Origin: Letharia columbiana
Taxonomy: Eukaryota; Ascomycota; Lecanoromycetes; Lecanorales; Parmeliaceae
Direction of reading: 5' to 3'
Assembly: GCF_014066305.1 (NCBI RefSeq)
Contig: NW_023501138.1
Location: 1-57,921 of the forward strand
Length of the DNA stretch: 57,921 nucleotides
Below are positions 46,929-57,921 of this stretch, piece by piece (positions within the stretch are counted from its first letter, which is position 1; the number at the start of each line of letters is the position of its first letter). A program made the translations under genes and the position numbers. The notes under the pieces were generated by a model. The model was not told where the DNA came from, made no database searches, and worked only from the letters and a program-made list of their open reading frames with translations.

Positions 46929-48332
46929 ATGGCAGCAACTATCCCACCTGCCTTGAAGGCAGCAGACATAGCTCGATTCGCCCAGCGGGCCGGCCAGGTG
47001 GAAAAGGCCAAACCTGTGGTGGCATACTGGTGCAATTATTGGATCGTTGAGCAGATTCTGGCCAAGAAACTGCACAAGGCAGACGCAGACTGCATGTCTT
47101 ACACCATGACCCTCATGGACAAGCTCGAGCAGACCAAATCCGACTTCTCTGATAACGATGCTATTATGGATGATATGGCTGGTCAAGCATACATTGAGCA
47201 ATTCGGCCAAGAAACTTTTCAGAGAGCAGACAACGCTATGAAAGCGAGCAAGGCGTCGAGACAGACCGCAGACACTTTCCAGGCAGCTGCAACATTCTTG
47301 GATCTTTGCCAGATATGGGGGCCTCTGGACGCTGAGACAGCGTCAAAGATTAAATTCGCCAAGTACCATGCTCTTCGTATTGCCAAAGCAATCAAAGCGA
47401 ACGAGGACCCAAATTTATCCAATCCAACCCCAGAACCTGAACAACCGCCTCTCGATCCAAATGACCCGGATGTTCAGATGATAAATGGGCTTGGCGATTT
47501 TAGCCAGCATCAGGATGCGTCTCGTCAACCCTCTGTAGTAGAGATTCCTGATGAGCACGATCGACTGCAAGGGCACATGGCAGGACGGTCTACTTACGAT
47601 GAGTCGTTGCATCCGTCGAGAGCGCCTTCTGTTCCGCCGCAGCCTGCTCAGGCCTATCAGCCCCCTCCTCAACAGCCAGCAGAAAACTATTACCATAGTG
47701 CCGCGCCTCCAGAGGTATCTCCATTGGATCCGTCAACCACTGATCGAACCATCTCTGATGGTGGTGGCTACTTTCCCAGAGTGCCCGATACCGATGGAAG
47801 AGCTCCTTCATCAAGCTCGCCTGATGCACCTTCAGAAGACCCGAGCTCACCACCAGTGGTACTTCCAGAATCTTCCCCTCTACTACCACCGACTTCGTCA
47901 GCTGCTGGATTCCCTCCATCACAACCGCCAAATTCCTTGCATTCCTTCCCTCCGCCTAACATGGATGAACCCAACATTTCGCCACCCTCTTATGCCCCTG
48001 TGCCATCGTATGGTCCAGGCCCTCCATCTGCTTCAGCTCCACTTTTTCCTCAACAGCCTCCATCAGCCCCTCGACAAGCGCCTGCGACTCCCATTAAGCC
48101 TCTTCCTGCATCAGGTGCACCTGTGAGGCAAGCTCTCCCACCATGGCAAATGGCGCCACTCCCAATGGCTCCTCCTCCAGTCAGTGGTCAAGCAAATTAT
48201 TTGACCGATGAAGAGGCTATTCTCAAAGCTCAAAAGCATGCGAGATGGGCCATATCGGCTTTGAACTTTGAGGATGCTAACACGGCCGTAAAGGAGTTGA
48301 GGGGAGCATTGGAAGCATTAGGCGCGAGGTGA
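46929..48332 (+). CDS. VTA1: Vacuolar protein sorting-associated protein Vta1 (LIP5 homologue)
   Basis: Single exon of 467 residues. The N-terminal helical domain (MAATIPPALKAADIARFAQR, WIVEQILAKKLHKADADC, GQEAYIEQFG-like GQAYIEQFGQETFQRAD) matches Vta1/LIP5, which carries tandem MIT modules binding ESCRT-III proteins. About 240 residues of Pro/Ser/Gln-rich linker follow. The C-terminal VSL domain (LTDEEAILKAQKHARWAISAL, then FEDANTAVKELRGALEAL) binds and activates the AAA ATPase Vps4. It works in multivesicular-body sorting on endosomes. Length exceeds yeast Vta1 (330 residues) because of the linker, as is common in filamentous fungi. Confidence 0.95.
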   Translation: MAATIPPALKAADIARFAQRAGQVEKAKPVVAYWCNYWIVEQILAKKLHKADADCMSYTMTLMDKLEQTKSDFSDNDAIMDDMAGQAYIEQFGQETFQRADNAMKASKASRQTADTFQAAATFLDLCQIWGPLDAETASKIKFAKYHALRIAKAIKANEDPNLSNPTPEPEQPPLDPNDPDVQMINGLGDFSQHQDASRQPSVVEIPDEHDRLQGHMAGRSTYDESLHPSRAPSVPPQPAQAYQPPPQQPAENYYHSAAPPEVSPLDPSTTDRTISDGGGYFPRVPDTDGRAPSSSSPDAPSEDPSSPPVVLPESSPLLPPTSSAAGFPPSQPPNSLHSFPPPNMDEPNISPPSYAPVPSYGPGPPSASAPLFPQQPPSAPRQAPATPIKPLPASGAPVRQALPPWQMAPLPMAPPPVSGQANYLTDEEAILKAQKHARWAISALNFEDANTAVKELRGALEALGAR

Positions 48333-49058
48333 AATAGCAGTCAAGCATTGGATAGCTTTCAAGGCGTGGTTAGCGTGTTATTCATTCGTGCAGTATACCC
48401 AGTTAATGCATAATGATTCAGGGCGTGGATAGCAATGAAGTGGCAAGAGTGATGCACCGCAGTGGTGGCAGAGTGATGCATCCTAGAGTGACGCAGAAAG
48501 GTATATACTTCTTCTTCTCTTTCTTATACCACTACCGATACTCCTTTGGGCCTTTGCTTGACCCTCTCTGCTTCTTGTATGTTCTCTTGTCTCCCTTATG
48601 CCTTCTTGGCCTGCTACAACCAACACATCATTCCACGACTCCTCACCTTCACCGTGTGAGTCCCCCAAAACAGACCTCAATCTATCGTGACTTGACTCCC
48701 ATTTCTGTATTTGTACATATGCTTGTGAGCTCACTACATTGCTGACATGATGTGATTTCTAGCTCACATATCGACATCATACATCTCCTCACATTCGTCT
48801 CCCTCTCCACTAATACGAAGAGATCACTGCCCCACTTTGATCACTAAGGCGGTAAAAGCTCGAGCTCAATAGAACCCTTCTAGCTGTTCCACCCTCTTTC
48901 CAACTAAGGTTGTTACAACAAATCGTCTCCCTTGTGAGAGCGTAATCACTGTTTTTGATATTGCTCGAGAGTGCTTCGGGACATTAAAGTCATTATCATC
49001 CAACTCACCTTCACACCACGAATACCTTCTTACTCGTCCTCGAGATCACTTATCAAAT
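48333..49058. other. Intergenic, VTA1 3' flank and promoter of the 495-residue protein
   Basis: CT-rich sequence at 48505-48660 and 48780-49050. No gene is recognised. Confidence 0.4.
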
Positions 49059-50720
49059 ATGAACCCGAAGTCAACCGACAAAGAAGATACTTTGGAGTAT
49101 ACAACTACAGCTCCAGGTAAGTTTTCCACGTTGTTGTACACTACCTGAAATTGAACTTGCAACAGCCATGATCACTACAGACCCCAAAAAGTGGTACTTG
49201 TCTTACAAACCAAAACCTTGCGTCCCACATCACTGCCCCCGTCACTTCTTCGATAAAATAGGCTTCAAGCCAGAACATTCATCTGAGCAGATGCGTACCG
49301 CCTTCATCATCGACATGGAGACTCAATTGAACTCTCATAGCCAAAATTTCCTTAGGAAAGTCACAGATCCAAAGGCATTCAAGATCGCCGTGTCAGAATT
49401 CTTGGTGGAATGCGGTCCTACCTATTGGGGTGATAGCAAGCGGGATCATCTTCAAGAGCCGGACACACTCAAAGGTTTTCTGTGCCCTCGGGACGCTCAA
49501 CGCGAAGGTTCGAAGTAATTATTCACCGTGCTGGATTTGGCAATGTTTGTGCTAATCACTGATCAGACTGATTGCGGCCGTGGAAGGTTTCTACAACTAC
49601 AAAGCATATAAGATGAGTATACGCAATGTAAGCTAATCACAATTTGGTTGTCTAAGGGAATACTGACATGATGGTGATTAGGCGACAAGATCCAAAAATT
49701 GTACAGATAGACAAGTCTTGCGGCTTCGCGGCGTCGACCAGGCGCAAAGTCAATTTGATCGACAATCCTGGAGCGATCGAGCCATCAAATTCCAACAAAC
49801 GCAGCGCAACCCTTCTCGAAGTGGAGGATGAAGAGGTAGATAAGGGGGGTTTGTTGGACGGGTTTGAGCGAATGGAGACCCCAGAACATCCTCGGCTTCT
49901 TCCAGATAGCGAAGAATCGACCCAACAGACTCAAATCCTGGACGACGATGCCACAGGTATCTACGGCAGTACAGCTTCACGGAAGCCAATCCTCCCGCAA
50001 CTGCGAGTTTCGTCAGCTTGCGAACCTGCCTTGATTGCTTCGACTAGGATAACAAAGGTCTCGAAGCGAGCTTTCGCATCCCATTTGTTCCGCAGAGGAG
50101 AGCCATCCTCAGGCACCGAAGCTTTAGGCTTTTTCCAAACTCCTCGTCCGCGCGACCTCACACTGCCTGTAACTTCCACGCCAGAAACACTAAATCCATC
50201 TAATGAAGATATCTTAATGTTCTCCGATGGTTCTGTTGCTGGCGAGGAGCAGCGCAGAGAAAAGACAACTACCACTCCTCTGGGCACATCAGAGGAAGAG
50301 GAAGAGTCGACTGCTAAAAAAGCCCGCGGTGTTGAAGACGTCAAGACAGAGCCTTTGACTGACGACATGAAGAAGAAGACGATGTTCCTTGTTACAGTCC
50401 ACGACTCGCCAATAGGTCCTGTCCCCATTCCATTCACAGAGTGTGGCAACTTCCATGTTCTCTTTCCTACGTTGATCGAGGAGCGAGGTGTTCCGGATGA
50501 GATTGCAAGAAACGTCAATGATATCACAACAATTTTTACTTGGACTGGCGGAGAACTCGGAGGGAGGATAGGCGGTATTCGGAGGAACAAGCCAGGCGAT
50601 TGGGATTATTTTTGCAACAGTCTACGCGAAGCTCATGAGAGGGATACCGACCATTTTAAAGGCATTTGCGAGGTCGCTATCAAACTGCATATCAATGATA
50701 GACATAAAGAGCATTGTTGA
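49059..50720 (+). CDS. Hypothetical protein of about 495 residues, unknown family
   Basis: Four exons: 49059-49116, 49166-49514, 49567-49616 and 49690-50720. The last junction (donor 49617, acceptor 49689) is the one that keeps the frame but is not certain. The N-terminal part has aromatic, charged sequence (DPKKWYLSYKPKPCVPHHCP, AFIIDMETQLNSHSQNF, KLIAAVEGFYNYKAYK) that looks folded. The middle third is acidic and disordered (EVEDEEVDKGGL, LGTSEEEEESTAKKARG). The C-terminal 120 residues are again ordered (DEIARNVNDITTIFTWTGGE, EVAIKLHINDRHKEHC). No signal peptide or membrane helix is present. I do not recognise either domain. Confidence 0.6.
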
Positions 50721-51113
50721 AGACAAGATGGTGAAAGACAGATAGAGGATGTCAACTCACAATTCATGGTGCAGTCATGGCGAGGAATGGAATGCGTGGT
50801 TAGGAAAGAAACATGCTGCTTCGATGGAGCAAATTACTACTCCAAAACGTTATGTAATCCCAACACTTGCTAGCTTGATATCTGTCTGTGTGGTATATCA
50901 GACCGATCATGATAACATTTGTCGTCATATAGATGTCCGGTTGAGACGGTTCGGATTGGCTCAATGCATCCAATGAGTGAAACAGGCAGGTGAGCAGACA
51001 GCACAGTACGATAGCTAAGAAGCATCTTCTGGATAGACGTCACAGCAAGATAGAAGAACATGAAGGATGCTTAGAAACCTTTGCTTCCCTGTATCTTATA
51101 GACCCAAACTTCC
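50721..51113. other. Convergent intergenic region
   Basis: 3' flanks of the 495-residue protein gene and TVP23. No gene seen. Confidence 0.4.
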
Positions 51114-51965
51114 TTACCGCCCGAACAGCCGACTGAACATTCCTCCTGCAAGAGTTTTTGCTATCCCACCAGAATACATAGCGCTCGAAGCCAAAGTCGA
51201 CGCCTGACTGAACTTATCGCACCGCGAGAAAGCAAGGGTGTTCGTGATCGTGAGGATTAACGCGATGGCTGCAGCGCCAAACCCCATTAGCAAAGAACCA
51301 ATTACTGACGTTCGTCCCCAGTATGTGCACTTACCATTCAGACTCAGCCAAATCGGGCTTTCCAGCCTCACCAGCGCAAATATAGCCAAACCGACCCAGA
51401 GTCCAGGCTGTGCATACAATGCTAGCCAGAAGAACCTGTCGTACCCACGCATTAGCGCAGCTCAACCATTAAGTCTTCCCCCCCGACACTCGCAATAACC
51501 CCCTTCTGCCCTTCTTCCTTCTCCTGTCCTCCCTGCTCCCCTCCCTCAGCACCTCCCATATTCTCCACGTACCTCTTATCGGTAGCATTCTGCACCGGTC
51601 CTCCGCTATCCCCACTCCTATCCTGACTCTCAAACACCCAATGGCTGTCCCCCGAAGTCGTGTCCACTTCGTTCCACCATCTTAGCCCCACAAGCCTTCG
51701 CCCAGCAATATTCTTGAGGTAGTAGAAATCCGCGGCCAGGAGGAGCAGGGTAACGATGAACACGAGGACGAAGCTGGAGGTGAAGAACCAGAGACCGAAG
51801 AGGTATATTAGAAGAGATGCTGAGACAATGTCAGTTGACAGAACGGCGGGGCTCCGCTGGGGACCTACACATGCGGAATCCGAGAAAGAAAAGCAGCGTT
51901 ATGGGATGGGAGCTCAGGCGCCAGTGCAAGTCGCCTTGCTTTGATTGCTGGGCTTGGTTTTCCAT
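51114..51965 (-). CDS. TVP23: Golgi membrane protein Tvp23 (FAM18/TVP23 family)
   Basis: Four exons on the minus strand: 51869-51965, 51573-51819, 51335-51435 and 51114-51268, encoding 199 residues. The product reads [71 protein letters not shown] and [20 protein letters not shown], all hallmarks of Tvp23. Four hydrophobic helices are expected. Tvp23 resides in late Golgi vesicles and works with Yip family proteins in retrograde traffic. The 137-nt second intron is the longest; donor GTAGGT at 51868 gives the correct frame. It is divergent from LYS1 with 215 bp between start codons. Confidence 0.94.
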
Positions 51966-52049
51966 TGCGAAAAATGAGGAAAAGAGTGACTAGCAGGAAA
52001 CGCTGTGTTCCATGAAAGGCCAGTTGAGTACCTTGGGAAACGTAGGGAT

Positions 52050-52095
52050 ATTAGGGTTAGGCTTGGCTTCGCTAATCCTAACCCTAACCCTAACC
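52050..52095. promoter_or_regulatory. Inverted telomeric-type repeats (teloboxes) between TVP23 and LYS1
   Basis: TTAGGGTTAGG at 52051-52061 and its exact complement CCTAACCCTAA at 52077-52087 form an 11-bp inverted repeat with a 15-bp spacer. The right arm continues as CCTAACCC to 52095, giving three units. The repeat centre (about 52069) is within 5 bp of the midpoint of the two start codons (51965 and 52181). Teloboxes bind Tbf1/Rap1-type factors in fungal promoters. A role here is inferred. Confidence 0.7.
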
Positions 52096-52180
52096 AAGAA
52101 CCCTATCAAGTCGGCTTCGATTTTCGAATTTTCTTGTCTGAATCATTCCTCCCCACGATTCACATTTCCATGACTTTGAG

Positions 52181-53936
<1,756 letters not shown>

Positions 53937-54226
53937 CCATCCAATTGAGCTCGTGCTAAACTGTGGGCAATTTACGTTTTCAGACCCTCGATCTCCATCG
54001 AGCGAGATCCCTGTCTGCGGAGTAATAGCCGCTGGAATCTGCTCCGGGAATGTCAGGACTGTAACAGACACCTCCAATTTTCGAAGTGATAAAAGTGCTA
54101 GCGCCAGCCTCGTGACGCTCGGTCAGGCCCTTCGCATCGAAGTCGCTCCCATTCGAATTAATTTTCTATATCAAAGAGGTGCTCCTCCGCGATTAAAATA
54201 TCCGACCAAACGAGCGCCATATAATA

Positions 54227-55149
54227 CTAGCCAACAACAGATCCGGGTGGTTCACTAGACATAATAGAGATTTCTGGGTTACGCAAGAACAAGAAATGCG
54301 CTCCAAGCTCACTAAAAACCTCTCCACACGTCCCCGTCTCCTTGCTGCGGCATCCTCCCAGCGAGAAGCTTTGAAGCGTATCTTGGCTATGCTGAAGTAA
54401 GTTGAATAGACTACTAGGAGCAACGCAGGCCTCTTCAAGGTGCAATGAATGCAGCATCAAGTTCGCTTCCTTTGCAGTCTCATAGAGTGAGCCCAGACAT
54501 CTGTAAATTCCCAAACACCAAGGATAGGTTCTTCACATTAGCGCCCAGCATGACAAGCTCTTTCATTCAACCCCAAATATGCGAGTCGATTCTTTGCAGA
54601 CTCAACTCTTCCACACTCTCCCACCCAATCCTAAAAAGTGCTTGCTCGAATAAAGCAGGATCAACGGTCTTCTTATCCATATTTGGACCGTACCCCGAAA
54701 GCGCCGAAATTGAAGCGAGTCTTGGTTCGTAAGCTTCACTATAAACCCCATGCCTGCGACACAGGATTCAACACAATACTGACAACGTCCGTATCGCAGA
54801 GATCACCGTACGTCAGATCCTCCTTGACATCGCGGCCTACAATCTCAAAGGGTCTGCAGGTGGGGATTCGGTGCAGCATGATCTCTTGCAAGACCTGTGT
54901 TCCTTCCGTTGGAGATCTTATATCCCCATTGGATCATCGAGGCCAGTCGAAACTGTCGCCTAAACAAAGCTTCCCTTCTGCGTCTGCGTCCGGTGAAGGT
55001 GCGATGCGAAGTTTTTGGACGCTGCGTGCTAGGTGCTCGTTTTGTGCGATTGTTTCCAATTCTTCAAGACTGTCTACGGAGAGACTTGTGCTAAGCACTA
55101 CGAAGCATTTTCCACCGAAGGAACGGAGACACCAGGCGTAGGGGAACAT
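54227..55149 (-). pseudogene. F-box/LRR-type gene relic
   Basis: On the minus strand, CLRSFGGKCFVVLSTSLSVD and LETIAQNEHLARSVQKLRIA (55120-54990) match the segment after the F-box in fungal F-box proteins. The frame then meets TGA at about 54954 (CGA TGA TCC) but continues protein-like in the same frame (TQVLQEIMLHRIPTCRPFEI) to about 54745. After unalignable sequence, LHSLHLEEACVAPSSLFNLL and LQSFSLGGCRSKETGTCGEV (about 54470-54300) read like the LRR end of the same family. The F-box itself is missing. I infer a truncated, decayed gene. Confidence 0.6.
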
Positions 55150-55377
55150 TCATTCAGCACCGCCCTTATTGAAGAGCTATTGAAGAGGGCTGACGAGCCT
55201 TTCAATACAAGTCAGCTTCATTATCGTATTGTGACCAGACTACGGACTTGGGCTCCAGATCGTTATGAAGAGCAGAGAGAGCATCCTGTACTAGGCGTCA
55301 TGGGTGAGGGAGGTCGACGAAATGATTCAATTCGAGTTGTTTCCTATAGGAAACACTCAGTAAATCTTATTGCGTGA
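55120..55377 (+). pseudogene. Fragment resembling the C-terminal end of a caspase-like (C14) domain
   Basis: The plus-strand frame reads ETPGVGEHSFSTALIEELLK, then FNTSQLHYRIVTRLRTWAP and EHPVLGV. This resembles the end of caspase-fold domains in fungal caspase/STAND proteins, where a HSFT-ALIEEL block and a helical segment precede the last strand. The frame is open from 55033, but no catalytic His or Cys block lies upstream because the F-box relic occupies the other strand there. It is probably a truncated remnant ending just before the GTPase gene. A shorter chance match is possible. Confidence 0.4.
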
Positions 55378-55385
55378 GTAAAAAA

Positions 55386-56487
55386 ATGATGCATAATATT
55401 CATGCCAAAAATATTGACATGTTAATGGGTGCCACAGGCTATGGCAAAAGTTTGGTTCGGAAGCCTTCTATCCTATGTTCAACAACGTTGACTGACCAAC
55501 GCTCCCCAGCTCGTCAATAAGATCTGTGGCAGAGAGGTTGCTGATGTTGGCGAGGGTCAGTATGTGACTATCGTCAATGGAGAAACTATTACTTCTATTG
55601 ATACTCCTGGGTTCGACGATACCTATCTCAGCGATGGAGAGGTACTGGAGAGAATTGCGATGAGTTTGTTTACGCAGTGAGTTGTTACTTACATATATAT
55701 TGAGGTCTGCTCTGACTTAAGGACTCACAGTTACAAGGGCGGACACAAGCTCAGTGGCCTGCTCTTTCTACGAGACATTACTATGGGCAAAATGACGAAT
55801 ACTGCACTCAAGAATCTAGACATGTTTCACCACCTCTGTGGTGATCAGTCGCTAAAGAACGTGATGTTTCTGACTACAAAGTGGGACAAAGCGTTCACTC
55901 CTTTTGCACAAAAACACGAAGAAGAACTTACGAAGAATTTCTGGTCTGGCATGATTGAGCTAGGTTGCTCCCGGCCAAAGCGGCTGGGTGGAGTAGCCAA
56001 TTATTCCTCTGGCATCGTTGATCCGATCTCCGATGTTATCGCACAAGTACTCAAGTTTCAGCCCAGCTGGTTACTGATACAACGTCAGTTGGGAAGTGGA
56101 CAACATATCCTTGATACTACAGCTGGTCAAAAAGTCGACCAAGATCTATCTTTAGAAATCAAGAAAACCCAGGACAGCTTCAATTCAACGTTGGCCCAGA
56201 TCGAGAAGTCACATGAAGATACAATACGGGCTGCTTTGCGGGATGAAGCCGACGAGTACGTACGTGAGCTCGCTGAAGCCCAGGAACATAAGAAGGCTTC
56301 GGAGGTGAGTTTTGAAAAGGTAATGAAGGCAGAGGAAGAACGACTTATGAAGGTGGAGAAAGAACGGCGCGAAAAGGAGCAGGAAGAATGGAATAACAAA
56401 ATGTACAGATACGGCATAGATGCGACGGGTGCCGTTCTTGGTGCGGGCGGTTGGATGCTCTTTGAGGTTATCGGCATGCAAATATAG
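55386..56487 (+). CDS. AIG1/IMAP-like P-loop GTPase with coiled coil and C-terminal hydrophobic segment
   Basis: Three exons: 55386-55454, 55510-55676 and 55731-56487, encoding 330 residues. The ATG pair at 55386 follows an in-frame TGA. G1 is GATGYGKS (residues 15-22), made by splicing AGT TTG to CTC GTC. G3 is DTPGFDD (54-60) and G4 is TTKWD (127-131). Residues about 215-305 form a charged coiled coil (EAQEHKKASEVSFEKVMKAE, EERLMKVEKERREKEQEE). The end, GIDATGAVLGAGGWMLFEVI, is hydrophobic and may insert in or touch a membrane. Similar G domains occur in plant AIG1 and animal GIMAP immune GTPases and in many fungal proteins of unknown role. It is intact, unlike its neighbours. Confidence 0.82.
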
Positions 56488-56922
56488 ATGGCTGGTTCTT
56501 TGTTGAAAGATGGGGGACTATTCACGCCTGTCAAATTGTTCCGAGGCACCAAAATCCAGAACTGCAGATAAGCAAGAGTTTGATCAGCCAAGGCATGTGC
56601 AAGATCATCACAGAGGTAAATTCGCCGTGAACCGAGGGGGTCATTCTCAAAAGTCTTCGATCCGGCCGGAAAACTCTCCACCGCATCTACAAAAATCCAC
56701 TTTCTGTAGTCGGGTAGGCCCTCCTAGATGAACAGAGCCCTTCGGCAGAATAGAGTCCGGTAGCTGAGCAGACTCATCGTGGAGCCAATACTCCCTTACC
56801 CCCTAAGCCACCTTCTCCTCCAACGTGGTCGTGCACGGGACTGCCTGTTGATGCATTTGCACAGAGTGTTAAAGCGAGATCGCGCCTATCCGGTTATCTG
56901 CAAAGTGAAAACTTGGATAGCA
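56488..56922. other. Convergent intergenic region
   Basis: 3' flanks of the GTPase gene and the right-edge gene. No gene seen. Confidence 0.35.
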
Positions 56923-57803
56923 TCAGACCTGTTGAACGGGCCTTGGAGCTCCGATGTGCGCTATCCGGGCTCGTGCGTCTTGGCATTCGAAAGACCGCCT
57001 TCTTAGATTCTGCTGTATGCTATCTGAGAAAGGAAAATGGATGTCGTATGATACGAACGCCGATAACGTCCCAAAGAAGGCAACTGAGAGAACATGTCTG
57101 GGACAGAAGTTGCGGAAAAGAAGGACTTCATAGCAGGTACTAGACGTATCGGTCATGAGATAAGGTTCCATCGAAAAGAGAAGTAGTTTGGCGCTTTTGA
57201 GCAATTCCACCTTATGTCGTGAACGCTCTAATGAGTCGCATAATGCCCACCAGCACCACTCTCCCCTTCCACCGGCGCCACCTTCCTCTTCAACAACGCC
57301 CCCAACCCCTCCCTCCTCTCCCTCCACCCCCTCCACCCTGTCCTGCCCCTCCCTAATCTGCGCCCCCAGATACGCCTTGTGCCAGTCCCTCAAGCTCTCG
57401 AAGCTCGCCACCTTGCTCAACTTCAGCACCCGGACGCGGTACTCCGACAGCGCCCGCTGCAACTCTATCTCCTTCGGCCCTCCCCGCGGATCCGCCAGGA
57501 TGCACAGGATCTGGCCGTAGATCTCGAAGCAGTAGAGCAGGTGCGCGAGGTCGGAGAAGTTGGGGGCGATGCGTCTTGGCGGTCGACGTCGAGCCAGATT
57601 AGGCCTTCGGGGTGGATGGTGCCGCGGAAGATTTTGGTGAAGTAGAGGGGGTCGATGTTGGGGAAGCGGGCGCGGATGAGGGGAATGGTGGAGTCGTAGT
57701 CTGTAGTGAGGAAGGAGCTGCGGTTGGCGTCGGTGGAGGAGACATCGATGGGAGGGAGGGGTTCGTTGGGCTCGGAGTAGGGTATGGGTGGGTAGAGAGG
57801 CAT
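56923..57803 (-). pseudogene. Conserved hypothetical gene with a one-base frameshift
   Basis: From the ATG at 57803 the frame reads MPLYPPIPYSEPNEPLPPID, then IPLIRARFPNIDPLYFTKIF and GTIHPEGLIWLDVDRQD. Near 57572 the coherent sequence moves to another frame: RIAPNFSDLAHLLYCFEIYG, ILADPRGGPKEIELQRALSE, YRVRVLKLSKVASFESLRDW. One missing C in CAAGACGCATC (CAAGACCGCATC expected) would reconnect them, and the total length, 881 nt, is one short of a multiple of three. The Glu/Gly-rich stretch at about 57270-57330 suggests the end is near there; the nominal stop is 56923. The role is unknown. This could be an assembly error, in which case the gene is intact. Confidence 0.55.
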
Positions 57804-57921
57804 GGAGCTGATTGGATAGATTGTTTAGAAAGAAGATTGGAAGGCTACTCTATGAGTGGGATAATGATGGAGGAGATAAATAGATGGTCGCCCTATTTTT
57901 TTTTAGGTGTATGGGCCGATA

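Noticed and set aside
49961..50590. 209-codon minus-strand frame
   Set aside because: Antisense to the last exon of the 495-residue protein; Ser/Val-rich without family resemblance.
52050..52095. Chromosome end
   Set aside because: Only a few telomeric units, in inverted order, flanked on both sides by intact housekeeping genes.

Overview
The window is nuclear DNA of a filamentous ascomycete (Pezizomycotina). Genes lie on both strands at about one per 2 kb. Most are split by 46-70 nt introns with GT...AG ends and CTGAC/CTAAC-like branch points. The protein set is typically fungal: Vta1, Tvp23, Atg14, Lys1 (alpha-aminoadipate lysine route), NACHT-ankyrin STAND proteins and F-box proteins. I cannot name the species; Dothideomycetes or Leotiomycetes would fit. 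Gene models below were spliced by eye, and exon coordinates are given in each entry. Unless stated, every junction keeps the reading frame.

Layout. 0.5-14.3 kb: an NTF2-like protein, a decayed gene, then a metabolic stretch. It holds a CitE/CLYBL-type lyase (-), a small membrane protein (+), a five-exon HXXXD acyltransferase (-), 2-isopropylmalate synthase (+, six exons), a penta-EF-hand protein and a small secreted cysteine protein. The acyltransferase and the isopropylmalate synthase are divergent, and the shared promoter carries a palindromic CCG-N4-CGG (Leu3-type) site. 14.5-18.6 kb: a NACHT-ankyrin STAND pseudogene with four in-frame nonsense codons, each explained by one C-to-T change, plus several frameshifts. 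18.8-25.5 kb: a carboxymuconolactone decarboxylase-like protein, an F-box protein, a short-chain dehydrogenase relic and a ChaC-type gamma-glutamylcyclotransferase with very C-rich introns.

26-53.9 kb is mainly housekeeping: a glycine-rich RRM protein (1-nt frameshift in its tail), a 940-aa disordered nuclear-type protein, Atg14, alanyl-tRNA synthetase with an alternative mitochondrial N-terminus, ribosomal protein L12, a small nuclear-type protein, a disrupted hypothetical gene, an Rcr-like PPxY membrane protein, an ER thioredoxin/PDI protein, Vta1, an unknown 495-aa protein, Tvp23 and saccharopine dehydrogenase. Tvp23 and Lys1 are divergent, with an inverted pair of telomeric-type repeats almost midway between their start codons.

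54-57.9 kb is an accessory patch: an F-box/LRR relic, a fragment resembling the end of a caspase-like (C14) domain, an intact AIG1/IMAP-like GTPase with a coiled coil and C-terminal hydrophobic segment, and a frameshifted conserved gene at the right edge. The NACHT pseudogene, the caspase-like fragment and the GTPase all belong to families linked to fungal self/non-self recognition and cell death. They and the LEU4-acyltransferase-lyase stretch are the most interesting parts. No tRNA, rRNA, CRISPR array or intact transposon was seen.
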